Notes: a model not told the origin generated them from the sequence alone. A DNA stretch of 64,000 bases from Sabulibacter ruber (GCF_017355955.1 NZ_JAFFID010000002.1:682001-746000); one strand, 5' to 3'; positions 9,186-17,738 are shown, counted from the stretch's first letter. Numbers and translations are program-made.

Positions 9186-9247
9186 GCCGAAGGGCGTTTT
9201 GGAGCTGTTTTCCTGGAAGCAGCCCCAAAACGCCCTTCGGCTTTTTT
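9186..9247. terminator. Terminator after the membrane gene pair
   Basis: GCCGAAGGGCGTTTT (9186-9200) pairs with its complement at 9227-9241, followed by CTTTTTTG. The loop contains CTGTTTTCCTGGAAGCAG, a copy of the degenerate palindrome family seen in many gaps of this window. Confidence 0.88.
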
Positions 9248-9446
9248 GTGGGCCTAACGTGCTGCGTCTACCGGCTGAAATCCAGAATCTTACTTTTCTA
9301 CAAAAAGGCGGGTTTCAAGCAATCCTGCACAAGTGATATGCGAGTCTGCGCAGACAGCGTATTTAGCTGATGTTAACCCTATTGTGGTATACCCGTAATA
9401 GGAACAGACAGGACTTCCTGTATGCCATCAGTACAAGATCTAAACT

Positions 9447-10031
9447 ATGAAAAATTTTCTGTTCTACCTGATGTTTGCGGCCTCGGTGCCGTTGGTCTCC
9501 GGCTGTGGCGGCAATTCCGCTGAGACTACCTCTGTAGATGCCGCCGGTGAACACAATGAGGAACTGCTGGAAAGCACCGGTAAAGACGAGAAAGCAGGCT
9601 GGTTTGTGGCTGAGGTCACCAGTGGCAGCTTGTTTGAGGTGGAAATGGGGCGGCTTGCCAGCAGCAAAGGCCAGAACGCGGGCGTAAAGCAGTACGGCCA
9701 ACTCATGATGGACCACCACACGCAATCCAATGCCCAACTGAAACAGATTGCTGATCTCAAAAACCTGATGGTGCCCACCGCCATGGACAAAGATCATCAG
9801 GAAACCTTCAACCAGGTGCTGGGGCTCTCCGGGGCGGCCTTTGACAAAGCCTATGTAGAGGCCATGGTGAAAGACCACAAACGGACCATAGACCAGTTTG
9901 AGGAAATGGCTGAGAAAGGAACCGATACAGAACTCAAGGCTTTTGCCAGCAAAGGGCTTCCTATGCTACAGTCGCACCTTTCCCAGGCCGAGCAACTGGA
10001 AGATCAGCTAGAAGAACAGACGCAACAGTAA
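9447..10031 (+). CDS. DUF4142 lipoprotein, paralog 1
   Basis: A 194-residue exported protein with lipobox VSGC (Cys20) and a DUF4142 domain (about 50-185), a predicted ferritin-like helical bundle distantly related to DUF305. Conserved histidines are all present: the DHH motif (90-91), DHQ (His117) and VKDHKRTID (His144), a pattern that suggests metal binding, although no function is proven for the family. It is the first of four DUF4142 paralogs and is followed 21 nt later by the second, so the two are probably co-transcribed. DUF4142 genes are often linked with envelope or oxidative stress; this is family association, not evidence from this sequence. Confidence 0.85.
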   Translation: MKNFLFYLMFAASVPLVSGCGGNSAETTSVDAAGEHNEELLESTGKDEKAGWFVAEVTSGSLFEVEMGRLASSKGQNAGVKQYGQLMMDHHTQSNAQLKQIADLKNLMVPTAMDKDHQETFNQVLGLSGAAFDKAYVEAMVKDHKRTIDQFEEMAEKGTDTELKAFASKGLPMLQSHLSQAEQLEDQLEEQTQQ

Positions 10032-10052
10032 TTGTCATCAGAAAGAGAAGTA

Positions 10053-10622
10053 ATGGAAGTGAAGAAGCGCGGAGGCAAGGCCTTGTTACTAGGGTGTTTT
10101 TTATGGTGGATCACCGGCTGTGCTACCACTGATCTGGCCACCGGCACAGGCGGAACGGGCACGGATACCGGGACTCGACCTATCACCACCACCCAGGCCG
10201 AGCGGTCTTTTGTGGAAGGTGCCGCCAGCGGCGCGCAGCTACGGCTCAGGCTAAGCGAAACGGCCCAGCAGAAAACCTCCAACCTGGAAGTAAGAGAATT
10301 TGCCAGGCTGATGGTGACCCAGCAGAGCGGCATGGTGTCAGAGCTGAAGAGCATAGCGCAGCAATTGGGTGTCACGTTTCCGGGCACGCTCAGATCAGAG
10401 CATCAGTCCTCCTATGACCAAGTGGCGAAGCTGAGCGGCTCTGAATTTGACCGGGCTTTCACGCGGGCCATGGAGCAGTCTTTCCAGCAGGATATTTCCA
10501 GTTATCAGAACGGAAACGCAGTAACCACCAATCTGGCGTTACGGGGCCATATCCTGAAAACTACCCCCATTATGCAAGGGCAACTCAAGTTGGCCACGCA
10601 GCTTAAGAATATACTGCCTTAG
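10053..10622 (+). CDS. DUF4142 lipoprotein, degenerate paralog 2
   Basis: A 189-residue paralog with signal peptide and lipobox ITGC (Cys23) followed by a Gly/Thr-rich linker. The DUF4142 helical pattern is intact (EFARLMVTQQSGMVSELKS, KLSGSEFDRAF), but the histidine positions are replaced: TQQ at 89-91 where paralog 1 has DHH, and EQSFQQ at 141-146 where it has KDHKRT; only His117 (SEHQ) remains. If the histidines bind metal, this copy probably does not and may be structural or a partner. The ATG at 10053 has an AG-rich ribosome site (GAAAGAGAAG) just upstream. It lies 21 nt after paralog 1 and about 50 nt before paralog 3. Confidence 0.8.
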   Translation: MEVKKRGGKALLLGCFLWWITGCATTDLATGTGGTGTDTGTRPITTTQAERSFVEGAASGAQLRLRLSETAQQKTSNLEVREFARLMVTQQSGMVSELKSIAQQLGVTFPGTLRSEHQSSYDQVAKLSGSEFDRAFTRAMEQSFQQDISSYQNGNAVTTNLALRGHILKTTPIMQGQLKLATQLKNILP

Positions 10623-10672
10623 CGCAGCAATTGTGTCTGATGTTGAACAAGGCGGCAGAAATGCCCACTAAA

Positions 10673-11347
10673 ATGAAGAAAGCTATGAAAAAGATACTCT
10701 ATGTTTTAGGAATAAGCGCTGTTGCGGCAAGCACCGGGTGTAGCAGAATAGATGCCAACACCTCTAACACAGTGCCCACGGCAGATAACTATGCCGCAAC
10801 GGTAACTTCTACCCACGCGGGTGCCGGTGCCGTTGGCACCACCTCGGCGGATGCCTACGCTACAACTCCCGCTTCCAATGCCACCGTGCCCGGCACCATG
10901 CTGTACGGCACCCGCACCATCACCGAGGCTTCTTTCCTGACCGAGGCGGCCAGCAGCAACATGATGGAAATGCAGTTGGCTAAACTGGCGCTGGAGAGAT
11001 CTTCCCGTTCAGAGATAAAGGAGTTTGCCCGTATGATCCTGAACCACCATGCCAAAGCCAGCGAGGAACTGACTACCCTTGCCTCGGGCATGAATCTGAC
11101 CTTGCCTACCGGGCTTATGCCCGATCATCAGGAACTGGTAGATAAACTCTCTAAACTGACCGGCAATGAGTTTGACAAGAAGTACATGGATGAGATTGAG
11201 GAAGCCCATGAAAGAGACATCGCCTTGTATGAAGTCGTCAGCACGGCGGCGCCCACTACTACCGTGAAAGCGTTTGCCATCAGGACCCTGCCGGTATTGC
11301 GAATGCACGAACACCACGCCGATAAACTGGATGACAAAGTAGAATAA
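10673..11347 (+). CDS. DUF4142 lipoprotein, paralog 3
   Basis: A 224-residue protein; an internal ATG at 10685 (MKKILYVLG), preceded by GAAGAAAG, is an equally good start. The signal peptide ends at the lipobox STGC. A Thr/Ala/Ser-rich linker of about 65 residues leads to the DUF4142 domain, which begins FLTEAASSNMMEMQLAKLA and keeps the NHH, PDHQ and EEAHERDI histidines. The domain start is nearly identical to that of paralog 4 (FLMTAASSNMLEIQAGKLA), so these two are the closest pair. It closes the first co-directional run and is followed directly by a terminator at 11359-11396. Confidence 0.85.
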   Translation: MKKAMKKILYVLGISAVAASTGCSRIDANTSNTVPTADNYAATVTSTHAGAGAVGTTSADAYATTPASNATVPGTMLYGTRTITEASFLTEAASSNMMEMQLAKLALERSSRSEIKEFARMILNHHAKASEELTTLASGMNLTLPTGLMPDHQELVDKLSKLTGNEFDKKYMDEIEEAHERDIALYEVVSTAAPTTTVKAFAIRTLPVLRMHEHHADKLDDKVE

Positions 11348-11358
11348 AAGCTGTGCCC

Positions 11359-11396
11359 AAAAGAGTAAAGCCTGCCCATGCGGGCTTTATTCTTTT
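11359..11396 (+). terminator. Terminator after DUF4142 paralog 3
   Basis: AAAAGAGTAAAGCC (11359-11372) pairs with GGCTTTATTCTTTT (11383-11396), one G-U pair; the T-rich right arm supplies the tail. Confidence 0.8.
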
Positions 11397-11499
11397 AAAC
11401 ACTAACCCAACGCCTGTTGTTAAAGAAATAGGAAGGGATTCTGAGAAATGGGTTTCTGGCCTGCTTAGACCAAAAGTCTCCAAAACCAAAGTATAAACT

Positions 11500-11730
11500 A
11501 TGAAAAAGCTCATTTATCCTTTCGTGGCGTTGCTGCTAACCTCTGGTATGGCGTGCAGCAATGACCAGAAAGGAACGCACTCCACTACAGACGTAGATGC
11601 CGGAAGCCAAGGGGATGGAAGCCCAACCGCCGCCACCAGCAGTGCCGGTAGTAGTGGCATGGGCGGATCTACCTCCACGCATGCTCTGGCTTCTGACACC
11701 ATTCTCTCTGATTCAGCTGATCATCAATAG
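11500..11730 (+). CDS. Small Ser/Gly/Thr-rich lipoprotein
   Basis: A 76-residue protein with a lysine-rich signal peptide (MKKLIYPFVALLLTSGMAC) and Cys19 as probable lipidation site. The mature part is low-complexity (S, G, T, D) with no recognisable domain and no hydrophobic segment. It sits alone between terminators in the middle of the DUF4142 cluster, and its leader resembles those of the neighbouring lipoproteins. A 9-bp inverted repeat (AAGGAGTTA at 11749-11757, TAACTCCTT at 11795-11803) lies downstream. A surface or periplasmic tether or spacer role is a guess. Confidence 0.6.
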   Translation: MKKLIYPFVALLLTSGMACSNDQKGTHSTTDVDAGSQGDGSPTAATSSAGSSGMGGSTSTHALASDTILSDSADHQ

Positions 11731-11855
11731 AAATTTGGACTCTCGGGGAAGGAGTTAAGTCGCAGAAATAGTATTTATTACATATTAAATGTGCTAACTC
11801 CTTACTAATAAGGGCGTATATAAGGCAAAATGTTCTTGAATTAACAGATAGAATT

Positions 11856-12719
11856 ATGAAGAAATTAATGTCAATGTTAGTGGCCGGAGCGATGCTAGCG
11901 GGCACAGCCTGTACCAGTACAACAGGTACAACGGATGGAACCACCGGAGGCACTACAGGAGGAACCACTGGTACAACTGCCGGAGGCACCACTACCGGGG
12001 GCGGAACCACGGGCGGAATGACAACCGGAGGAACCACCGGCACCACTACTGGCGGTACTACCGGAACCACCACCGGCACAACCACTGGCGGCGGTACCAC
12101 CGGTACAACTACCGGTACTACTACTGGCACCACTACTGGCGGAACAACTACAGGAACTACAACTGGAACCACCACCGGTACTACAACTGGCGGAACTACC
12201 GGTACTACTACCGGAACCACCACTGGCGGCGGAACTGCCGGAACAGCCGGTGGTGCGGGCACAGCCGGTGCAACCGCTGACATGGCTAACATGACCGATG
12301 CCATGTTCCTGATGACTGCCGCCAGCAGCAACATGCTGGAAATTCAGGCTGGCAAGCTGGCTACTCAAAACGCCATGAATGCTGATGTAAAGAAATTTGC
12401 CCAGATGATGCAAGACCACCACACCAAAGCAAACCAGGAGTTGATGACGCTTGCCTCAAAAATGAACGTGACCCTGCCTAAAACCTTAATGCCGCCCCAC
12501 CAAGCCATCATGGATAGGTTGAAAGGCAAAACCGGCAAAGACTTTGACGAAAGCTACATGGATGCCATGGAAGCCGCCCACAACATGGACATTGCCATGT
12601 TTGAGATGAAAAGCAATAACGCTGAAACTCCTACCGTAAAAGCGTTGGCTACCAAAACCTTGCCTATGCTCAGAACGCATAAGAAATCAGCTACTGAGCT
12701 GGAAGATAAAGTGGATTAA
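11856..12719 (+). CDS. DUF4142 protein with Thr/Gly triplet-repeat linker, paralog 4
   Basis: A 287-residue exported protein. The signal peptide ends at GTAC (Cys19, a weak lipobox). Residues about 20-135 are almost only Thr and Gly (TTGGTTG, TGTTTGTTTGG and similar), and a short Ala/Gly stretch joins this to the DUF4142 domain (about 145-287), which begins FLMTAASSNMLEIQ and keeps DHH, PPHQ and EAAHNMDI. The linker is encoded by ACC/ACT/ACA and GGC/GGA/GGT codons in near-tandem triplets, with synonymous variation. This suggests length can change by slippage while the protein pattern is selected. The linker may be a flexible or O-glycosylated stalk that lifts the bundle from the membrane (inference). 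Confidence 0.85.
   Translation: MKKLMSMLVAGAMLAGTACTSTTGTTDGTTGGTTGGTTGTTAGGTTTGGGTTGGMTTGGTTGTTTGGTTGTTTGTTTGGGTTGTTTGTTTGTTTGGTTTGTTTGTTTGTTTGGTTGTTTGTTTGGGTAGTAGGAGTAGATADMANMTDAMFLMTAASSNMLEIQAGKLATQNAMNADVKKFAQMMQDHHTKANQELMTLASKMNVTLPKTLMPPHQAIMDRLKGKTGKDFDESYMDAMEAAHNMDIAMFEMKSNNAETPTVKALATKTLPMLRTHKKSATELEDKVD
11920..12285 (+). repeat. Thr/Gly codon microsatellite-like repeat
   Basis: About 365 bp of imperfect ACN-ACN-GGN triplet repeats inside the fourth DUF4142 gene. Copies differ mainly at third codon positions. The repeat creates a long artefactual open frame on the opposite strand. Confidence 0.85.
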
Positions 12720-12739
12720 ATTCAATCTGTACTAGACAG

Positions 12740-12796
12740 AAAGCCTGTGTTTTAGGGGTGTTTTCCGTTAAACGCTCCTGAAGCACAGGCTTTGTT
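12740..12796 (+). terminator. Terminator after DUF4142 paralog 4
   Basis: AAAGCCTGTG (12740-12749) pairs with CACAGGCTTT (12784-12793). The 34-nt loop contains GGGGTGTTTTCC, a member of the degenerate palindrome family. Confidence 0.65.
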
Positions 12797-12956
12797 GTAA
12801 GCCTTGGCTAAGAATAGTGCCAGTGTTTTGCCTGATGATGTGGTGTGGATGAGTTTCTGCACAAATCAAATAGCCTTATTGGTAGAATCAGTGATGGTTC
12901 AACTCCAAGTAGGAGCATTCGTATAAATGAACTGGAAATCAGTACTAAGCGACCAT

Positions 12957-13277
12957 ATGAAGACTATGAAAAAAGAGATGTTTGCCTTTGCAGCGGCCCT
13001 GTTAATGACGGGTGCTGCTTGTTCAACGTATACCTCCAGCACCGATCCCGATGATCTTGGAACAGGCTACGGCTTAACTAATAATCAGGAGGGTACTGGT
13101 AACAACAGCAGTTTGGGTGTGGCAGAAGCCAACAACAACGCCACCTTTGATAACCAGGCCACCGGAGCAGCCACCGACAGCACCAAGGCCAGTCCGCAGG
13201 CAGATAGCACCGCCCGGGCAGCGGCAAGCCAGTCAACTCCGGTGAAAGTAGAGTCCAGCAACCCAGACGGGCAATAA
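12957..13277 (+). CDS. Small Asn/Ser/Thr/Ala-rich lipoprotein (STYTS type, copy 1)
   Basis: A 106-residue protein (from 12957; ATG at 12966 is an alternative) with a signal peptide ending at TGAAC and a mature N-terminus CSTYTSSTDPDDLGTGYGLT. The rest is low-complexity (N, T, A, S), with no domain. The same mature start, CSTYTSTTDPNDKGSGTALT, occurs in the next gene, so the two are paralogs that diverged in their tails. A perfect terminator follows at 13337-13378. Function unknown; the conserved 20-residue head next to the lipid anchor is the only constrained part and may be the functional element. Confidence 0.65.
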   Translation: MKTMKKEMFAFAAALLMTGAACSTYTSSTDPDDLGTGYGLTNNQEGTGNNSSLGVAEANNNATFDNQATGAATDSTKASPQADSTARAAASQSTPVKVESSNPDGQ

Positions 13278-13336
13278 GCCAGCCTGCCTTATGTCTGCCT
13301 GAAACTAGGCAAGTTGAAGACCATCTGCTTAGCCAG

Positions 13337-13378
13337 AAAAACAGATCGCCCGCACCAAAGTGCGGGCGATCTGTTTTT
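13337..13378. terminator. Terminator after STYTS lipoprotein 1
   Basis: A perfect stem of 19 bp (left arm 13337-13355, AAAAACAGATCGCCCGCAC; right arm 13360-13378) with a 4-nt loop and T run. Confidence 0.9.
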
Positions 13379-13446
13379 AAGCCGTTTACTGAAAAGAAAG
13401 CATAAAACAGAGCGGCGTAGAAGCTTCTCATAAACCAGAAGGTCAA

Positions 13447-13476
13447 TTGTTTTTTAAGTGCCGCAGCGTACCTTTG
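13447..13476 (+). promoter_or_regulatory. Candidate promoter of STYTS lipoprotein 2
   Basis: TTG (13447-13449), a 19-nt spacer and a perfect TACCTTTG (13469-13476) lie 20 nt before the ATG at 13497. One of the best promoter matches in the window. Confidence 0.65.
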
Positions 13477-13496
13477 GGCCAAATTTTACAAAAACA

Positions 13497-13760
13497 ATGA
13501 AACATATACTGCCCTTATTTGCTGCTTTTACCCTGTTTGCCGGTGTAGCCTGCTCTACCTATACCTCCACCACCGATCCTAACGACAAAGGTTCCGGCAC
13601 TGCCCTCACGGAAGATGTGGTGACAGACGCTCCTGCCACCGAAGCGCACACCACCGAGCCAGCTGCTACTCCGGCTCCTGCCGCCACTGAGGCGAAAGCT
13701 GACAGCGCCGCTGCCCCTAAAGCCGAAGAAGCTGCCCATACAGAAGAAGCCGCTCACTAG
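13497..13760 (+). CDS. Small Ala/Glu/Thr/Pro-rich lipoprotein (STYTS type, copy 2)
   Basis: An 87-residue protein. The signal peptide (MKHILPLFAAFTLFAGVAC) ends at Cys19. The mature head CSTYTSTTDPNDKGSGTALT matches the neighbour at 12957, and the tail is an A/E/T/P-rich, acidic, probably disordered stretch ending EEAAHTEEAAH. The start at 13497 follows a perfect -7 element by 20 nt, which rules out the longer frame from 13458. It is the last gene of the lipoprotein cluster and converges on uvrA across a shared terminator. No function can be assigned. Confidence 0.65.
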   Translation: MKHILPLFAAFTLFAGVACSTYTSTTDPNDKGSGTALTEDVVTDAPATEAHTTEPAATPAPAATEAKADSAAAPKAEEAAHTEEAAH

Positions 13761-13840
13761 TAATCTAAAAACTTAGTGTCATTACAGAAGTAAGGCAAGG
13801 GTTTCAATCTCAGAAAATCCTGTTTTTGCTTCCTGGTAAA

Positions 13841-13880
13841 ACAGAAAAGCCTTGCTCTGAGAGCAAGGCTTTTCTGTTTT
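13841..13880. terminator. Bidirectional terminator between lipoprotein 2 and uvrA
   Basis: A perfect 17-bp stem (ACAGAAAAGCCTTGCTC at 13841-13857, complement 13861-13877) with a 3-nt loop, T run on the plus strand and a weaker T-rich tail on the minus strand. It serves two convergent genes. Confidence 0.88.
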
Positions 13881-13912
13881 AGGGCTGTTTCCTAAGAAGA
13901 AGCCAGGAAACG

Positions 13913-16900
13913 CTAATCGGTTTTCTTCTTTCTACCCGGCGTTTTCTTTTCCTTAACCGGAGCGGCAGCATCTGCCTCAACGGTCTCTTTCTTCTTCCGG
14001 CCTCTGGTCTTCTTAACCGGTTCGGCGGGTTCTTCCGGCTCGTCTTCTTCCGGCGTTTCCTCCACGTACACCGGCGCGTCCACGTACAGGCTGGTGCTCA
14101 GCTCCTCTTTCAGGAAACGGGCAGTATAGCCAATCGGGCTTTCGGCTACTTCTTCCGGCGTGCCCTGAGCTACAATGGTTCCACCTTTGGCGCCGCCTTC
14201 CGGCCCGATATCAATGATATGGTCGGCTACCTTGATCAGGTCCATGTTGTGTTCAATGATGAGCACGCTGTTGCCTTTGTCTACTAGGCGGTTCAGCACG
14301 TCTGAGAGGTGCTGAATGTCCTGGAAGTGCAGACCGGTGGTAGGCTCATCCAGGATGTAGAGCGTGCGGCCAGTGTCTTTCTTGGAAAGCTCGGTGGCCA
14401 GTTTCACGCGCTGCGCCTCACCACCTGACAAGGTAGTAGCCTGCTGACCCAGAGTGATGTAACCTAAGCCCACCTGGTTCAAGGTCTGAATTTTGCGCAG
14501 GATACGCGGCTGGTTCTCGAAGAACTCCACGGCGTGCTCCACGGTCATGTCCAGCACATCCGTAATGGACTTGCCTTTGAAGCGCACTTCCAGGGTCTCG
14601 CGGTTGTAGCGTTTGCCTTTGCAGGTCTCGCAGGGCACATACACATCGGGCATGAAGTTCATCTCAATGGTGCGCATCCCGGCACCCTCGCACGTCTCGC
14701 ACCGACCGCCTTTCACGTTGAACGAGAACCTTCCCGCCGAGTAGCCTCTGATTTTAGCCTCGGGCAAGGACGCAAACAGGCTTCTAATCTCGGTGAACAC
14801 ACCGGTGTACGTAGCCGGGTTAGAGCGCGGCGTCCGTCCGATGGGGCTTTGGTCCACTTCAATTACCTTATCAATGTTCTTCAGGCCTTCTATTTCTTTG
14901 TAGGGAAGCGGCTCGCGCTTGGCGTTGAAGAAATGCTTGTTCAGGATGGGGAACAGCGTATCATGGATCAGAGACGATTTCCCGGAGCCCGATACGCCCG
15001 TCACGCACAGGAACTTGCCCAGCGGCAATTCCAGCGTCACGTCTTTCAGGTTGTGGCCCGTGGCACCGCGCAGAATAAGGCTTTGGCCGTTTCCGGCGCG
15101 TTTTTGCTTACGAACCGGAATTCCGCGGCGATGGCTCAGGTAATCTGCCGTTACGGTGCCGCTTTCCATCATCTCCTTCGGGGTACCCGCCGTCACTACC
15201 TGGCCTCCGTGCGCCCCCGCACCCGGCCCGATGTCCACCACGTAATCGGCGTTCAGGATCATGTCTTTGTCGTGCTCCACCACCACTACTGAGTTGCCCA
15301 GGTCGCGCAAATCTTGCAAGGCCTTAATGAGCTTTTCATTGTCGCGCTGGTGCAGCCCGATGCTGGGTTCGTCCATGATGTACAACACGCCCACCAACTG
15401 CGTCCCGATTTGGGTAGCCAAACGAATCCGCTGGCTCTCGCCGCCGGAAAGCGTACGTACGGAGCGGTGCAGGTGCAGGTATTCCAATCCCACATCTACC
15501 AGGAAACCGATCCGCTTGCGGATTTCCTTGAGTAACTCACGGGCAATGAGGTTCTGGCGCTCGCTCAGGCGTTCTTCCAGGTTCGCCATCCAACCGGCTA
15601 GTTCGGCAATGTCCATCTCAGACAGCTCACCGATGTGTTTGTTGTCCAGCTTGAAGTGCAGCGATTCCTTTTTCAGGCGGTAGCCGTTACACTCGGGGCA
15701 GGTGCTTTGGGTGGTGTATTCCTGAATCCAGGCTCGCACGTTCTCAGAGTCAGATTCCAGCTGCTTTTTGAGGAAACTCATGACTCCCTCAAACACGAAC
15801 GGCTCTTTTTTGCCCTTAGGGTCTTCTTCCTCAAAGCCGTACAGCAGTTGGTTCCAGGCCTCAGCGGGAATATCAGCAATAGGAACCGTCAAGGACGTTT
15901 TGTGGCGCTTGAGCAGGGCCTGTATCTGGGAGAAAATCCAGATGTCACGGTACTCGCCCAGCGGCGCAATGCCACCCCGGCTGATGCTCACGCCTTTGTC
16001 TGGTACAATGGAGTCTTCGGTGAGTTCCTCAATCTCGCCCAAGCCGTTACACACCGGGCAGGCCCCGTACGGCGAGTTGAACGAGAAAGTATTAGGCGCC
16101 GGATCATCATAGGCGATGCCGGTGGCTGGGTCCATCAAGTGGCGGGAGTAGAAGTGGGTAGCGTTGGTGTCGGCGTCCAGGATGAGCACCGTGCCTTTGC
16201 CGTGCTGCAGCGCATTCTGTATGGAAGTTGACAGACGGTAACGGTCCTCAACAGAAGGCACCAGCTTGTCAATCACAATCTCGATGTCGTGGATCTTGTA
16301 GCGGTCTACCTGCATCTTGGGCGTGAGCTCCACCAACTCGCCGTCAATACGGGCCCGGATGAAGCCCATCTTCCGGATCTGCTCAAACAGTTCGCGGTAG
16401 TGGCCTTTCCGGCCTTTCACCACCGGGGCCAGCACAATGGTGCGCTTGCCGCTGAAATGCTCCAGCACGTGCTGCACAATCTGATCATCGGACTGCTTGA
16501 TCATCTTCTCGCCGGTCACGTAGCTGAAGGCTTCGGCGGTACGAGCGTAGAGCAGGCGCAGGAAGTCGTAAATCTCGGTGATGGTGCCCACCGTGGAGCG
16601 CGGGTTGCGCGAAGTGGTTTTCTGCTCAATGGAAATCACCGGCGAAAGCCCCTCAATCTTGTCTACGTTAGGGCGTTCCAGTCCGCCCAGGAACGAGCGG
16701 GCATAGGCCGAGAACGTCTCCATGTAGCGGCGCTGCCCCTCGGCGTAGATGGTGTCAAAGGCGAGCGAGGATTTCCCGCTGCCCGAGATACCCGTGAACA
16801 CCACCAACTCATTGCGCGGTATTCTCAGGCTGATGTTTTTCAGGTTATGCTCGCGGGCGCCATATACTTCAATGAAAGGCACATCCGCGGTGGAACTATG

Positions 16901-16939
16901 ATTGGCTACAGGCGTAGCGGCAGATTCTTTTGGCGTCAT
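13913..16939 (-). CDS. uvrA: Excinuclease ABC subunit A with basic C-terminal tail
   Basis: DNA-damage sensor of nucleotide-excision repair; a dimer with UvrB scans DNA. Two ABC modules are complete: Walker [10 protein letters not shown] (about 50-58) and GVSGSGKSS, signatures [12 protein letters not shown] and [12 protein letters not shown], and zinc-finger pairs CPVCNG, CPECNG and CETCEG/CETCKG. The core ends at about residue 945. The protein continues for some 60 residues with an acidic patch ([15 protein letters not shown]) and two lysine-rich blocks, TRGRKKKE and TPGRKKKTD, which resemble AT-hooks. Total length of 1008 residues is longer than the usual 930-950. A -7 element (TACCTTTG) lies at 16970-16963. 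Confidence 0.97.
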   Translation of the reverse strand: MTPKESAATPVANHSSTADVPFIEVYGAREHNLKNISLRIPRNELVVFTGISGSGKSSLAFDTIYAEGQRRYMETFSAYARSFLGGLERPNVDKIEGLSPVISIEQKTTSRNPRSTVGTITEIYDFLRLLYARTAEAFSYVTGEKMIKQSDDQIVQHVLEHFSGKRTIVLAPVVKGRKGHYRELFEQIRKMGFIRARIDGELVELTPKMQVDRYKIHDIEIVIDKLVPSVEDRYRLSTSIQNALQHGKGTVLILDADTNATHFYSRHLMDPATGIAYDDPAPNTFSFNSPYGACPVCNGLGEIEELTEDSIVPDKGVSISRGGIAPLGEYRDIWIFSQIQALLKRHKTSLTVPIADIPAEAWNQLLYGFEEEDPKGKKEPFVFEGVMSFLKKQLESDSENVRAWIQEYTTQSTCPECNGYRLKKESLHFKLDNKHIGELSEMDIAELAGWMANLEERLSERQNLIARELLKEIRKRIGFLVDVGLEYLHLHRSVRTLSGGESQRIRLATQIGTQLVGVLYIMDEPSIGLHQRDNEKLIKALQDLRDLGNSVVVVEHDKDMILNADYVVDIGPGAGAHGGQVVTAGTPKEMMESGTVTADYLSHRRGIPVRKQKRAGNGQSLILRGATGHNLKDVTLELPLGKFLCVTGVSGSGKSSLIHDTLFPILNKHFFNAKREPLPYKEIEGLKNIDKVIEVDQSPIGRTPRSNPATYTGVFTEIRSLFASLPEAKIRGYSAGRFSFNVKGGRCETCEGAGMRTIEMNFMPDVYVPCETCKGKRYNRETLEVRFKGKSITDVLDMTVEHAVEFFENQPRILRKIQTLNQVGLGYITLGQQATTLSGGEAQRVKLATELSKKDTGRTLYILDEPTTGLHFQDIQHLSDVLNRLVDKGNSVLIIEHNMDLIKVADHIIDIGPEGGAKGGTIVAQGTPEEVAESPIGYTARFLKEELSTSLYVDAPVYVEETPEEDEPEEPAEPVKKTRGRKKKETVEADAAAPVKEKKTPGRKKKTD

Positions 16940-16962
16940 CCGATAGGTTCGGTTTTAAAGAG

Positions 16963-16970
16963 CAAAGGTA
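16963..16970 (-). promoter_or_regulatory. Candidate uvrA -7 element
   Basis: A perfect TACCTTTG on the minus strand, 23 nt before the uvrA ATG. No LexA-like operator was recognised nearby. Confidence 0.5.
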
Positions 16971-17109
16971 GGCATTCCCGCGCTAGAAACGCAGCGAGCA
17001 ATCCATCTCTTCTTAACCGAATTTACAGCGGATTAGTTTAGTGGCGGGGCGGAGTTTTTGAGGGAAGCGTTTTGTGGCTGTTTCGGGGAAAGGGGTGGGA
17101 AACAGTTTT

Positions 17110-17139
17110 TATAAGAGAGTTTAGTTTAACTCTCTTATA
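17110..17139 (-). terminator. Hairpin spanning the stop codon of the 17.1-kb lipoprotein gene
   Basis: TATAAGAGAGTT and AACTCTCTTATA (12-bp perfect stem, 17110-17121 and 17128-17139) with a 6-nt loop. The stop codon (17121-17123) lies at the loop edge. The T tail on the minus strand is poor, so termination is probable but not certain. Confidence 0.5.
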
Positions 17140-17738
17140 GGTGGTGGTCCTGGGACTGAAGATAATTCTGAGTGAGATAGAAGGGAACTTAAAACGCTGT
17201 CTTGGTTGAGGGGAATATTTACTTTCTTCAATAGCTTGTTATTTGACAAGTCTCTGATAAACCTTGCATTATATTCTGTTGCAGCATCATACTGATAATT
17301 GCCTGAGAAAATGACGTTTTTTGATAAACCTTCCTGGGTGATCAGAATAAATGAAGGGACACAATGAAAACTAAATGCTTGGTCTGCAACTGAATCTGAT
17401 TTCAGTTTCAGATGTTTGCTGCGATCCATGAATTTTAACAAGGTACTGTCCTTTTTCCCTATGTCATTGATGATTCCGGAATAGCTGCTGATTTCTGCTT
17501 CAGCAAGTGGATCAGGGTAGTATTTAGAGTAGGCATAAACCGAGTCTTTATTCAAATCTATAAAGACATAGCTAGAAATGACTAGTCCTTTATTCTGCTC
17601 ATTCGCTGAGTCGGCAAAGCCAAGAGTTATAAGGGTGAGGTTTTTCTCTGAAACCGGCTTGGGTGTGCAGGTATAAAACCATACTGTTATGCTGCACAGG
17701 AGCAACGAATATAGATTGGCAGAATAAGTGATTCGCAT
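17121..17738 (-). CDS. Lipoprotein of unknown function, paralog A
   Basis: A 205-residue protein with an N-terminal hydrophobic segment and Cys at about residue 24 (WFYTC), a weak lipobox. No known domain. It is a paralog of the next gene (17970-18614): NLTLITLGFADSANEQNKG followed by SSYVFIDLNKDSVYAY here aligns with NITFMVIGRADSATQQNKG and ARYIYLDLEHNKVSAY there, and both have a late SxLFHC/FRFNEY-type strand region. The two genes are visibly more AT-rich than the flanking uvrA and AraC genes. Each ends inside a hairpin. A recently acquired or fast-evolving exported pair is likely. Confidence 0.6.
   Translation of the reverse strand: MRITYSANLYSLLLCSITVWFYTCTPKPVSEKNLTLITLGFADSANEQNKGLVISSYVFIDLNKDSVYAYSKYYPDPLAEAEISSYSGIINDIGKKDSTLLKFMDRSKHLKLKSDSVADQAFSFHCVPSFILITQEGLSKNVIFSGNYQYDAATEYNARFIRDLSNNKLLKKVNIPLNQDSVLSSLLSHSELSSVPGPPPIRELN

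Noticed and set aside
11920..12285. CRISPR-like array
   Set aside because: The repeat units are triplets within a coding frame, without spacers of constant length, and no cas gene is near.
11669..12334. A long open frame on the minus strand coding for a Val/Pro repeat (PVVVPVV)
   Set aside because: It is the complement of the Thr/Gly triplet repeat in the DUF4142 gene. It has no ribosome site, no family and arises from codon composition.
12867..12920. tRNA-like string (ATTGGTAGAATC..GGTTCAACTCC..GGAGCA)
   Set aside because: D-loop and T-loop words are present, but the T-stem and acceptor stem do not pair and there is no anticodon arm. At most a tRNA remnant; not called.
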